NCBI RefSeq assembly: GCF_029945925.1
Contig: NZ_JAQSDN010000042.1
Coordinates: 124,001 to 188,000, forward strand
Length of the DNA: 64,000 bases
From: Polaromonas sp.
Lineage (GTDB): Bacteria > Pseudomonadota > Gammaproteobacteria > Burkholderiales > Burkholderiaceae_C
Direction: 5' to 3'
In this document: positions 10,370-20,200 of the stretch, in pieces
How the letters are laid out: every line of letters begins with the position of its first letter
How positions within the stretch are numbered: the first letter of the stretch is position 1
The notes under the pieces: model-generated
Told to the model about the DNA's origin: nothing
Database searches by the model: none
Seen by the model: the letters and a program-made list of their open reading frames with translations, nothing else
Translations under genes and position numbers: made by a program

Positions 10370-11005
10370 ATGTTTACCGGAATCATCACCGGCGTGGGGC
10401 GCATCGTCGCCATCCATAGCCTGGGCAGCTCTTTGGACCATGGCAAGCGACTCACCATCGAAGCGCCATCGGGCTACCTCGACGACGTGGGCCTGGGCGA
10501 CAGCATCGCATTGAACGGCGCCTGCATGACCGTGACAACGCTTGACCTCTCCAACAACCAGTTCCTGATTGAAATATCGGCTGAATCGCTGGCAAAAACC
10601 AGCGGTCTGACCGAGCCCGGCCCGATCAACCTTGAAAAAGCGCTGCGCGCCAACGACCGGCTGGGCGGCCACATCGTTGCCGGCCATGTCGATGGCATTG
10701 GCACCGTCACACATTTCGCCCAGGTGGGTGAAAGCTGGGAGTTGCGCATCTTCGCCCCGCGCGAACTGGCGAAGTACCTGGCCTACAAAGGTTCCATCAC
10801 GGTCAATGGCGTCAGCCTGACCGTCAACTGCGTCACCGATCTGGAAGGCAACCAGGCCGGCTGCGAGATCAGCATCAACCTGATTTCCCACACGGTTCAA
10901 AACACGGCCCTGGGCCATCTGCGACCACAATCGCAGGTGAACCTGGAAATTGACCTGATTGCGCGTTATGTCGAACGCATGCTCCAAAGCGGAAAGAACA
11001 CCTGA
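10370..11005 (+). CDS. ribE: Riboflavin synthase, alpha chain
   Basis: Dismutates two 6,7-dimethyl-8-ribityllumazine molecules to riboflavin. The protein begins with the diagnostic MFTGIITGVG and contains two repeated lumazine-binding barrels (residues 1 to about 97 and about 98 to 200; the second opens with GHIVAGHVDGIG). About 211 residues, as expected. The internal ATG at 10370 is chosen because family members start with MFTGI; the frame is open upstream to 10337. It precedes ribB by 4 bp and is likely part of one transcript with it, although its own -10-like element is present. Confidence 0.95.
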   Translation: MFTGIITGVGRIVAIHSLGSSLDHGKRLTIEAPSGYLDDVGLGDSIALNGACMTVTTLDLSNNQFLIEISAESLAKTSGLTEPGPINLEKALRANDRLGGHIVAGHVDGIGTVTHFAQVGESWELRIFAPRELAKYLAYKGSITVNGVSLTVNCVTDLEGNQAGCEISINLISHTVQNTALGHLRPQSQVNLEIDLIARYVERMLQSGKNT

Positions 11006-11009
11006 ACCC

Positions 11010-12122
11010 ATGACGATCGCCATCTCCCCTGTTGAAGACATCGTGGCCGACATGCGGGCCGGCCGCATGGTCATCCTGGTCGACGAAGAAGACCGCGAAA
11101 ACGAAGGCGACCTGGTGCTGGCCGCCGATCACGTGACCCCGGAAGCCATCAACTTCATGGCCCGTTACGGCCGGGGCCTGATCTGCCTGACATTGACGCG
11201 CGAGCGCTGCGAGATGCTGCAATTGCCGCCCATGGCCACCCGCAATGGCGGGAAATACAGTACCGCCTTCACGGTGTCGATCGAGGCCGCCGAGGGCGTG
11301 ACCACCGGCATCTCCGCGGCAGACCGGGCCCGCACGGTGCAGGCCGCTGTCGCCAAAAACGCCCAGGTCAGCGACCTCGTGCAACCGGGCCACATCTTCC
11401 CCTTGCAAGCGGTCGATGGCGGCGTGCTGATGCGCGCCGGCCACACCGAAGCCGGCTGTGATCTGGCCGGCATGGCAGGCTGCTCGCCAGCCGCCGTCAT
11501 CTGCGAGATCATGAAAGACGATGGCACCATGGCCCGGCTGCCCGACCTGCAGGTCTTTGCCGCAGAACACGGGCTGAAAATCGGCACGATTGCCGACCTG
11601 ATCGAACACCGCAGCCGCCACGATTCGCTGATTGAAAAAATCGGCACACGGACACTGCAGACCGCGTTTGGTGAATTCACCGCGCATGCCTTCAAGGACA
11701 AGACCAGCCAAGGACTGCATCTGGCCTTGGTCAAGGGACAGTGGTCCCCGGAAGACACGGTGGCTGCGCGGGTGCACGAACCACTGTCAGTGCTTGACGC
11801 GCTGGAAACCGGCCGCTCCATGCACTCCTGGAGCCTGGACCAGAGCTTGGCGCATATTGCCAAAGAGGGCAAAGGCGTGGCGGTTCTGCTCAATTGCGGC
11901 GAAAGCGCGGCGCAGCTGCTTGAACAATTCGAAGGCACGGCACGCGCCAGCCAGGCCCCCGAGCGCGGCCGCATGGACCTGCGCACCTACGGCGTGGGCG
12001 CGCAAATCCTGCGCGAGTGCGGCGTGCACAAAATGAACCTGATGGGCAACCCGCGCCGCATGCCCAGCATGACGGGCTACGGCCTTGAGATCACCGGCTA
12101 CATTGCCAACAAAAAGGATTAA
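11010..12122 (+). CDS. ribB: 3,4-dihydroxy-2-butanone-4-phosphate synthase with degenerate GTP cyclohydrolase II-like domain (RibBX type)
   Basis: Makes the four-carbon precursor of lumazine. The N-terminal DHBP synthase domain (residues 1 to about 205) has the acidic loop [10 protein letters not shown] at 25-34 and the [10 protein letters not shown] signature. The C-terminal domain (about 210-370) aligns with GTP cyclohydrolase II, but where active RibA proteins have a zinc-binding Cys cluster after the RVHSE block, this one has [20 protein letters not shown] and no Cys. So it should lack cyclohydrolase II activity and resembles RibBX/RibB-A-like proteins; a separate ribA would be needed elsewhere. 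ATG 11010 lies 4 bp after the ribE stop. Confidence 0.92.
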   Translation: MTIAISPVEDIVADMRAGRMVILVDEEDRENEGDLVLAADHVTPEAINFMARYGRGLICLTLTRERCEMLQLPPMATRNGGKYSTAFTVSIEAAEGVTTGISAADRARTVQAAVAKNAQVSDLVQPGHIFPLQAVDGGVLMRAGHTEAGCDLAGMAGCSPAAVICEIMKDDGTMARLPDLQVFAAEHGLKIGTIADLIEHRSRHDSLIEKIGTRTLQTAFGEFTAHAFKDKTSQGLHLALVKGQWSPEDTVAARVHEPLSVLDALETGRSMHSWSLDQSLAHIAKEGKGVAVLLNCGESAAQLLEQFEGTARASQAPERGRMDLRTYGVGAQILRECGVHKMNLMGNPRRMPSMTGYGLEITGYIANKKD

Positions 12123-12124
12123 CC

Positions 12125-12589
12125 GTGTTTGGTGCAGAAAAAGGTACGGCCGACAAGCTGGACGGCAAAAAACTCTCGATTGGCATCGTCCAGGCGCGTT
12201 TCAATGAAAGCATCACCAATGCGCTGGCCAAGGCCTGCTGGCAGGAACTGCTGGCGCTCGGTGTCGAGGAAAAAAACATCCACCATGTGAAGGTGCCGGG
12301 CGCGCTCGAGATTCCCTCGGCCCTGCAGGCCATGGCCGAGCGCGACCAGTACGACGCGTTGGTGGCGCTGGGCTGCATCATTCGCGGTGAAACCTACCAC
12401 TTCGAACTGGTCGCCAACGAAAGCGGCGCCTCGGTCAGCCGGCTGGCCCTGGACTACCAGTTGCCGATTGCCAACGCCATCCTGACCGTCGAAAACACGG
12501 CCCAGGCCGAAGCCCGCCAGACCGACAAGGGCCGCGATGCGGCGCGCGTGGCGGTGGAAATGGCCAACCTGCTGAACGAACTTGACTGA
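12125..12589 (+). CDS. ribH: 6,7-dimethyl-8-ribityllumazine synthase
   Basis: Condenses the RibB product with the pyrimidine from RibD to give lumazine; the family forms icosahedral or pentameric shells. The 154-residue protein has the expected blocks: [10 protein letters not shown] near the N-terminus, [12 protein letters not shown] and [12 protein letters not shown]. Start is GTG 12125, three bases after the ribB stop, with AAGGA at 12114-12118. Overlaps the frame of the next gene only if the latter used an upstream TTG. Confidence 0.95.
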   Translation: MFGAEKGTADKLDGKKLSIGIVQARFNESITNALAKACWQELLALGVEEKNIHHVKVPGALEIPSALQAMAERDQYDALVALGCIIRGETYHFELVANESGASVSRLALDYQLPIANAILTVENTAQAEARQTDKGRDAARVAVEMANLLNELD

Positions 12590-12623
12590 TACCCTGGTCC
12601 TCCCCTCCCCCAACAAGCGCGCC

Positions 12624-13142
12624 ATGACTGAAACGACCCCTCTCAAACCCAAGCGTCCGCCACAGACCCGCAATGGCCTGACCGACACGGGCGTCAAAAA
12701 AGCCGCCGACAAGTCAGCGCGCACCCGGGCACGCGAGTTTGCGCTGCAGGCGCTGTACCAGCATCTGGTGGGGCGCAACGAAGCGTCGTCCATTGACGCG
12801 TTCACCCGCGACCTGGTGGGTTTTCACAAGGCCGATGCGGCGCATTACGACGCGCTGCTGCACGGCTGCATTGCCGAAGCCGCGTCGCTGGACGACAGTG
12901 TGACGCCTTTGCTGGACCGCAAGATGGCGGAAATATCGCCGGTGGAACATGCGGTGCTGTGGATTGGCACCTACGAGTTCAAGCATTGCCTGGACGTGCC
13001 TTACCGCGTGATCATCAACGAATGCATCGAGCTGGCCAAGGCCTTCGGCGGCACCGACGGCCACAAATACGTCAACGGTGTGCTGCACAAACTGGCACCG
13101 GCCTTTCGCGCCGCTGAAGTCGCCGCCGACAAAAAAGCCTGA
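12624..13142 (+). CDS. nusB: Transcription antitermination factor NusB
   Basis: An all-helical RNA-binding protein that, with NusE (S10), binds boxA in rRNA leader antitermination complexes. The NusB signature is present: [17 protein letters not shown] at the start of the domain and [15 protein letters not shown] and [20 protein letters not shown] blocks further on. About 172 residues. ATG 12624 is used; a TTG at 12582 would overlap ribH and add a low-complexity stretch. ribH-nusB pairing is widely conserved. Confidence 0.95.
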   Translation: MTETTPLKPKRPPQTRNGLTDTGVKKAADKSARTRAREFALQALYQHLVGRNEASSIDAFTRDLVGFHKADAAHYDALLHGCIAEAASLDDSVTPLLDRKMAEISPVEHAVLWIGTYEFKHCLDVPYRVIINECIELAKAFGGTDGHKYVNGVLHKLAPAFRAAEVAADKKA

Positions 13143-13150
13143 GGCGCACG

Positions 13151-14356
13151 GTGAGCGACATCAGGATTGCCCGGCGCGCCCAGCGCATCGAACCCTTTTA
13201 TGTGATGGAAGTTGCCAAGGCCGCGGCAACCATGGCCCAGCAGCTTGCCCACACGGCAGAGCCCATGATTTTCCTGAACATCGGCGAGCCGGACTTCACC
13301 GCGCCGCCGCTGGTCCAACAGGCCGCGGCTCGCGTCATTCAAGATGGCAACACCCAGTACACCCAGGCGACCGGCCTGCAGCCGCTGCGCGAACGCATCA
13401 GTGACTGGTATGCCACGCGCTTCCAGGCCGACGTGGCGCCCGGCCGCATCATCATCACCGCCGGCGCCTCGGCGGCGCTGCAGCTGGCCTGCCTGGCCCT
13501 GATTGAAGCGGGCGACGAGATCCTGATGCCCGACCCGAGTTACCCCTGCAACCGGCACTTTGTCAGCGCCGCCGACGGCAATGCGGTGCTGCTGCCGACA
13601 ACGGCTGAAGAGCGCTTCCAGCTCAGCAGCGCGAAAGTGCAGGCCGCCTGGACCGACAAAACCCGCGGTGTGCTGCTGGCCTCGCCGTCCAACCCGACCG
13701 GCACATCGATTGCGCCGGAAGAGCTGCGGCGCATCCACGAGTTTGTGCACAGCCGCGGCGGCATCACCCTGATTGACGAGATCTACCTGGGGCTGAGTTA
13801 CGAGGCGCATTTCGGTCAGACAGCGCTGGCGATGGCGGGCGGCCTCGGCGACAGCATCATCAGCATCAACAGCTTCAGCAAGTACTTCAACATGACGGGC
13901 TGGCGCCTGGGCTGGCTGGTCGTGCCCGAGGCGCTGGCGCCGGTGATCGAGCGCATCGCGCAGAACCTGTTCATCTGCCCCAGCACCGTAGCCCAGCACG
14001 CCGCCCTGGCCTGTTTTGAACCCGACAGTCTGGCCGAATACGAACGGCGCCGCGCCGAGTTCAAGGCCAGACGCGACTACTTCATCCCCGAACTCAACCG
14101 CCTGGGCCTTCGCGTGCCTGTGATGCCCGACGGTGCTTTCTACGCCTATGCCGACTGCACAGACGCCGCGGCCCGGTTGGGCGTCAGCGGCAGCTGGGAC
14201 TTTGCGTTTGAGCTGATGAAACGTGCCCACCTGGCGGTGACCCCCGGGCGTGATTTCGGGACGATGGCACCGGAGCAGTACGTCCGCTTTTCCACGGCCA
14301 ATTCCATGGCCCAGCTGAAAGAGGCCGTCGCCCGGCTGGAGGCCGTCCTTGGCTGA
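13151..14356 (+). CDS. PLP-dependent aminotransferase, class I/II
   Basis: A fold-type I aminotransferase of 401 residues. Visible motifs: NPTGT in the PLP-binding region and SFSKYFNMTGWRLGW, where K244 should form the Schiff base with pyridoxal phosphate; a C-terminal Arg in EQYVRFSTA probably binds the substrate carboxylate. The GTG start is 8 bp after the nusB stop (ACGGTGAGC). Substrate cannot be read from the sequence; similar genes are annotated as aspartate- or alanine-type aminotransferases. It runs directly into ybgC with an 8-bp overlap. Confidence 0.88.
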   Translation: MSDIRIARRAQRIEPFYVMEVAKAAATMAQQLAHTAEPMIFLNIGEPDFTAPPLVQQAAARVIQDGNTQYTQATGLQPLRERISDWYATRFQADVAPGRIIITAGASAALQLACLALIEAGDEILMPDPSYPCNRHFVSAADGNAVLLPTTAEERFQLSSAKVQAAWTDKTRGVLLASPSNPTGTSIAPEELRRIHEFVHSRGGITLIDEIYLGLSYEAHFGQTALAMAGGLGDSIISINSFSKYFNMTGWRLGWLVVPEALAPVIERIAQNLFICPSTVAQHAALACFEPDSLAEYERRRAEFKARRDYFIPELNRLGLRVPVMPDGAFYAYADCTDAAARLGVSGSWDFAFELMKRAHLAVTPGRDFGTMAPEQYVRFSTANSMAQLKEAVARLEAVLG

Positions 14357-14788
14357 GGCCGCCGGTGCCGGGGCGGCCGCCACATTCCAGTGGCCCCTGC
14401 GGGTCTATTGGGAAGACACGGATGCCGGCGGCATCGTGTTCTACGCCAACTACCTGAAATTTTTTGAACGCTCCCGCACCGAGTGGCTCAGATCACTGGG
14501 CATTGAACAACACAACCTGCGTGAGAGCACCGGCGGCATGTTCGTGGTGACGCAAACCAGCGTTCGTTACCTGCGCCCTGCGCGCCTGGACGACGAACTG
14601 ATTGTTACCGCGAGCCTGATCGAAAAGGGCCGGGCGTCCTTGATAATCGGGCAGCAGGCGCTATTAAAATCAGAGCATTCGCAAGACCTCCTGTGTGAGG
14701 GCACGATACGCATCGGCTGGGTGGAGGCCGCCAGCCTGAAGCCCGCCAGAATTCCCGCCACCATCCTTGATCGTCTGGAAGCCAAAAC

Positions 14789-14792
<4 letters not shown>
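14349..14792 (+). CDS. ybgC: YbgC-type acyl-CoA thioesterase (Tol-Pal associated)
   Basis: A small hotdog-fold thioesterase, usually first in tol-pal operons and linked to phospholipid metabolism at the inner membrane. The catalytic motif YWEDTDAGGIVFYANYLKFFE is clear, with the Asp in DTDAGG as active residue. The TTG start at 14349 overlaps the aminotransferase stop; no ATG or GTG is available before the motif, so the start is uncertain. The stop overlaps tolQ as ATGA. Residues of about 99-112 are encoded by a stretch that weakly resembles the short dispersed repeat. Confidence 0.9.
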
Positions 14793-15481
<689 letters not shown>

Positions 15482-15485
15482 GATG

Positions 15486-15590
15486 TGGGCCCCCACACTT
15501 TTCACTTCGTGTAATGCGCTGCCCCCCGGGGGGGCGCTGCGCCTGCGGCCCGGCAGAGCCGGTTCCGCGGCCCCTGCTGACGAAGAGATC
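15486..15590 (+). repeat. GC-rich multi-hairpin repeat, short form, between tolQ and tolR
   Basis: Starts GTGGGCCCCCACAC, contains GCTGCCCCCCGGGGGGGC, TGCGCCTGCGGCCCGGC, GAGCCGGTTCCGCGGCCCC and CTGACGAAGAGATC. The same block order occurs at 20743-20834 and 62224-62318 (short form) and at 30119-30300, 31225-31411 and 33902-34085 (long form with an extra central part). Sits inside the tol operon. Confidence 0.8.
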
Positions 15591-15620
15591 CCGGCGCAGC
15601 GGCCGGCTTAGGAGAAACAT

Positions 15621-16052
15621 ATGCCTGCAGTTTCATCCCGCGGCCGAGGCCGCCGCACCATCAGCGAAATCAACATGGTGCCTTTCATCGACGTGATGCT
15701 GGTGCTGCTCATCATCTTCATGGTGACGGCGCCGTTGATCACGCCCAGCATGATTGCGCTGCCCAAGGTCGGCAAGGCGCCGGGCCAGCCGCCCAAGCCA
15801 GTCCAGATCGAGATCAGCAAGGACGAAATCATCCAGATCAAGTCGGCGGGCGTGACCACACCGGTCAAGCTCGGCGAGGTCGGCGCCGCCGTCAAGCGCC
15901 TGCAGCCGGCGGTGCCGGCCGGTGAGCAGGTCACACCGGTGGTGATCAGCGCCGACAAATCCATCAAGTACGAAACCGTGGTCAAGGTCATGGACGCGCT
16001 GCAAAAGGCCGGTGTGGCCCGCGTCGGCCTCTCGGTGCAGACCGGCAACTGA
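15621..16052 (+). CDS. tolR: Tol-Pal system protein TolR
   Basis: The ExbD/TolR-family partner of TolQ: one N-terminal membrane helix (about residues 21-43) and a periplasmic domain. The helix carries the conserved Asp of PFIDVMLVLLIIFMVT, the proton-path residue. 143 residues, normal. ATG 15621 follows AGGAGA at 15610-15615, which lies just after the hairpin repeat, so the gene has its own strong ribosome site. tolA follows 25 bp downstream. Confidence 0.95.
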   Translation: MPAVSSRGRGRRTISEINMVPFIDVMLVLLIIFMVTAPLITPSMIALPKVGKAPGQPPKPVQIEISKDEIIQIKSAGVTTPVKLGEVGAAVKRLQPAVPAGEQVTPVVISADKSIKYETVVKVMDALQKAGVARVGLSVQTGN

Positions 16053-16077
16053 CCCCCTCCCTGCGCTGAATTTTTTC

Positions 16078-16983
16078 ATGCCCATCGCAGCCGAACGCCC
16101 CGAGTTTGCCCCGCACCGCGAGCCCGGTGCGTTGCGATCCTTCGGCCTGGCGGTGCTGGTTCACCTGCTGTTGATCGCCGCTCTGACCTGGGGCGTGAAC
16201 TGGAAGCACAGCAACCCCGATATCTCGTTCGAAGCCGAACTCTGGTCCAGCGTACCGCAGGAAGCCGCGCCCAAACTGGTGGAAGCCCCGCCACCGCCAC
16301 CCCCTCCTCCTCCCCCACCGGAGCCCGTGGTCAAGGCGCCACCGCCGCCCCCCGCACCGGACGTGGACATCGCGCTGGAGCGGGAGAAAAAACGCAAGCT
16401 CGAACTCAAGAAGAAGGAAGCTGAACTGGCCAAAGCCAAGGCCGAGCTGGACAGGCTGAAAGAACTCCAGGCCAAAAAGGACAAGGAACTCAAGGCGAAG
16501 GAAGAATTGGCCAAACGCAAGGCGGAAGAAGCGAAAAAACTCGAAGCGAAAAAAGCCGACGACAAGAAGCAGGACGCGAAAGACGCAGAAAAGAAAAAGC
16601 TGGCTGACGCCGCGGCAGAAAAGCAGCGGCAGGACAACATCAAGCGGGCCATGGGCCTGGCCGGTGCCACGGGCAGCGCCGACGCCAAGGGCACGGCACA
16701 AAAAGCCAGCGGCCCGTCCGCCAGCTACGGCGGCAAGGTGCGCGCCAAGGTCAAGCCCAACATTGTCTTCACCGAGGACATCTCCGGCAACCCGACCGCC
16801 GAGGTCGAGGTGCGCACCGCGCTGGACGGCAGCATCATCAGCCAGCGCCTGATCAAGTCCAGCGGCAACAAAGCCTGGGACGACGCGGTGATCAAGGCCA
16901 TCATCCGCACCGAAACCATGCCGCGCGATGTGGACGGCCGGGTGCCGACGCCGATGATTCTGGAATTCCGGCCGAAAGACTGA
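16078..16983 (+). CDS. tolA: Tol-Pal system protein TolA (TonB-like periplasm-spanning protein)
   Basis: About 301 residues: one membrane helix (LRSFGLAVLVHLLLIAALTWG, about 19-40), a proline-rich run (two blocks of 5-11 Pro at about 71-97), a long Lys/Glu/Ala-rich helical stalk (about 100-185) and a C-terminal TonB/TolA-type domain. It transmits proton-motive force from TolQR to Pal at the outer membrane. ATG 16078 is chosen because the membrane helix follows it; the frame is open upstream into tolR. tolB and pal are not in the window: dnaE follows in the opposite direction, so the operon is split here. Confidence 0.93.
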   Translation: MPIAAERPEFAPHREPGALRSFGLAVLVHLLLIAALTWGVNWKHSNPDISFEAELWSSVPQEAAPKLVEAPPPPPPPPPPPEPVVKAPPPPPAPDVDIALEREKKRKLELKKKEAELAKAKAELDRLKELQAKKDKELKAKEELAKRKAEEAKKLEAKKADDKKQDAKDAEKKKLADAAAEKQRQDNIKRAMGLAGATGSADAKGTAQKASGPSASYGGKVRAKVKPNIVFTEDISGNPTAEVEVRTALDGSIISQRLIKSSGNKAWDDAVIKAIIRTETMPRDVDGRVPTPMILEFRPKD

Positions 16984-17000
16984 GTACCTGCGCCCTGACT

Positions 17001-17112
17001 GTCATCCCGGACTGAGTCTGTCCCGGGCTTGATCCGGGAATCCTGGATCCACGCGGCATGAACCAGCGGCCGGGTCAATCCAGCATGGATTGCGGGTCAA
17101 GCCCGCAATGAC
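17001..17112. repeat. Palindromic intergenic element with GTCAT...ATGAC ends
   Basis: The element opens GTCATCCCGGACTGAG, contains CCCGGGCTTGATCCGGGA and GGATTGCGGGTCAAGCC, and ends CCCGCAATGACG; the two ends are imperfect inverted copies. Such GTCAT-type palindromes are common between genes in many proteobacteria. It lies 17 bp after the tolA stop and may form the transcript end. Confidence 0.65.
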
Positions 17113-17157
17113 GCCCCTGGAAGCAGGTTAGTTCAAGCTCGAAACAACAGCCCGTTC

Positions 17158-17213
17158 GCTATATATTTAATAGCTGTCTGTGCCCGTGAAATAAGGGCTT
17201 GAGCCATTATTTA
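17158..17213 (+). repeat. Short GATAGCTGC-type dispersed repeat at the 3' end of dnaE
   Basis: GCTATATATTTAATAGCTGTCTGTGCCCGT, then AATAAGGGCTTGAGCCATTATTT; it ends at the dnaE stop codon (minus strand). Same block order as the copies at 36543-36599, 39922-39980, 55075-55140 and 60642-60692. Confidence 0.75.
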
Positions 17214-20200
17214 CTCATAAACTATGCTAGCCAGCCCCTGGTCGGCCTGCGCCATCCAGCTGGCCAGTGCCGCGTCGGTCGGGAAAAATTTCGCGGCTTC
17301 ACCGAGCTGCAGTTCGGCCACCACGCTGTCGCGCTTGAGGCTCAGGCGCACCGGCAGGCCGCGGCTGACCTCGCCCTGCTCCGACATTTCCTTGCGCGGC
17401 GGAAAGTCCCGCACGATACGCTGCACGTCCGGCGCCGTGCCGTTGACCGCCACGCGCAGGTACTTGCCGAAGCGGCAGCGCGCCGACTCCAGGCTCCAGA
17501 CCTGCGTCACCTTGAAGCGGCGGCCAAAGCGCTCCGACGCCGGTTGCAGCGTGCCCTGCACGATCACCAGTTCATCGTCTTTCAGCAGGTTGCGGTTGGC
17601 GTTGAAGGTGGCCTCGTCCACCGAGGCTTCCAGCGTGTCGGTCTTGTCGTCGAGCTTGAAGATGATCAGCTTGCCGCGGTTGCCGTTGATCACACGCAGG
17701 TCGCTGACGATGGCCGCCAGCAGGGTCTGGTCGCGCGAATCGATCAGGTCGTCGATCCTGCGTTTGACGAACTGCCGCACCTCGGTCTCGACCTCGTCGA
17801 ACAAGTGCCCTGAAAGATAAAAACCGATGGCGGTTTTTTCCTGCACCAGCCGCGCCTTGACACCAAAAGGCACCGCCTCCAACAGCGGCGGCTCCTGCGT
17901 GCTGGCAGCATGGGAGTCCATGTCGAACAGGCCGCCCTGGTTGACGTTGGCCTCGGCCTGGGCGGCGAATTCGAAGGCGCGGTCCACCGATGCCAGCAGC
18001 GACGCGCGGTTCAGTTGCAGGTTGTCAAAAGCGCCGGCCTTGATCAACGCTTCGACCGTGCGCTTGTTCATTTTTGACTTGTCGACCCGCAGGCAGAAGT
18101 CGTACAGCGAGGTGAAGGGCCCGCCCGCCTCGCGCGCTGCCACGATGGCGGCAATCGCCTGCTGGCCGGTGCCCTTGACGGCGCCCAGGCCGTAACGGAT
18201 GCTCTTGTCGGTGATCGGCTCGAAGCGGTAATGCCCGCGGTTGACATCGGGCGACTCGAAGCTGATGCCCATCTTCTGCGCGTCGCCGAAAAGAATCCTC
18301 AGCTTGTCGGTGTCGCCCATCTCCACCGTCATGTTGGCGCAGAAGAATTCAGCGGTGAAATGCCGCTTGAGCCAGGCGGTGTGGTAGGCCAGCAAGGCGT
18401 AGGCGGCCGAGTGCGACTTGTTGAAGCCGTAGCCCGCGAACTTCTCCATCAAGTCGAAAACCTCGTCGGCCTTCTCCTGCGACAGGCCGTTGATGCCGGC
18501 ACCCTTGCGGAAAATTTCCCGCTGCGCGGCCATCTCCTTTTCGTCCTTCTTGCCCATCGCGCGGCGCAGCATGTCGGCGCCGCCCAGCGAATAACCGCCC
18601 AGGATCTGCGCGGTCTGCATCACCTGCTCCTGGTAGACCATGATGCCGTAGGTCTCTTCCAGGATGGGCTTGACGCGCGGGTCCGGGTACTCGGGTGTTT
18701 CCTTGCCCTGCTTGCGCGCAATGTAGGTCGGGATCAGGTCCATCGGACCCGGCCGGTACAGCGCATTCATCGCAATCAGGTCTTCCAGCCGGTTCGGGCG
18801 CGCATCCTTGAGCATGCGCTGCATGCCGATACTTTCAAACTGGAACACCGCCTCGGTCTTGCCTTCGGCAAACAGCGCGTACACCCGCTGATCGTCGAGC
18901 GGCAGATTCTCGAACTTGAAATCCTTTTGCGCCGGGTGCCGCTGGACGATGAACTCGCGCGCCAGCTCCAGGATGGTCAGTGTGGCCAGGCCCAGAAAGT
19001 CGAACTTGACCAGGCCGATGGCCTCGACGTCGTTCTTGTCGAACTGGCTCACCGCCGAGGTGCTGCCGGGCTGCAGGTAGAGCGGGCAGAAATCGGTGAG
19101 TTTGCCCGGCGCGATCAGCACACCGCCGGCATGCATGCCGACATTGCGCGTCAGGCCTTCGAGCTTGCGCGCGAGCTCGAGCAGGGTGCGCACGTCTTCT
19201 TCCTTGGCCTCGCGCTCGGCCAGCACCGGTTCGGCCTCCAGGGCGTACACCATCTTGTCGTTTTTCTTGCGATCAGCAGGCACCAGTTGCAGGGTCACGG
19301 CCTGGCCCGGCTTGTTCGGGATCAGTTTGGAAATGCCATCGCAAAAGCCATAAGAGAAATCGAGCACGCGGCCGACGTCGCGAATCGCGGCGCGTGCGGC
19401 CATGGTTCCGAAGGTCACGATCTGGCTGACCGCCGCGTGACCGTATTTGTCTTTCACGTAATCGATCACACGGTCGCGGTTGGTCTGGCAGAAGTCGATG
19501 TCGAAGTCGGGCATGGACACCCGCTCCGGGTTCAGGAAACGTTCGAACAGCAGGTTGTACTGCAAAGGGTCCAGGTCGGTGATCTTCAGCGAATACGCAA
19601 CAAGGGAGCCGGCACCGGAACCCCGTCCCGGCCCGACCGGGCAGCCGTTGTTCTTGGCCCAGTTGATGAAGTCGCCCACGATCAGGAAGTAGCCCGGAAA
19701 ACCCATCTTCAGGATGGTGTTGATCTCGAACTCCAGCCGCTCCACGTATTGCGGCCGCTTCTCGTTGCGCACCGCTTCATTCGGGTACAGATGCGCGAGC
19801 CGCTCTTCCAGCCCCTGAAACGACGCGTAGCGGAAATACTCGTCGGGCGACATGCGCACGCCGTCGACTTCGGGCGTCGGATACTCGGGCAGCATGGGCT
19901 TGCCGAGGTCGAGCTTGAGGTTGCAGCGTTTGGCGATTTCCACTGTATTGGCCAGCGCCGAAGGCAGGTCGGCAAACAGCTCGGCCATCTGCGCCGAGGA
20001 CTTGAAATACTGCTCGCGCGTGAACTTGCGCACGCGCCGCGCATTGCCGAGGATCTCGCCCTCGGCAATACAGACGCGCGCTTCATGGGCCTCGTAATCC
20101 TCGTAACCCAGAAATTGCACCGGATGCGTCGCCACCACCGGCAGCTTGAGCCGGGCGGCCAGTTGCACCGCCGCCGCCACATGCTGCTCGTCGTCGGCGC

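Noticed and set aside
14643..14680. Repeat-like stretch in ybgC
   Set aside because: The match is partial (ATTTTAATAGC plus GCTGCCCG) and a protein alignment would be needed; too weak to list as a feature.
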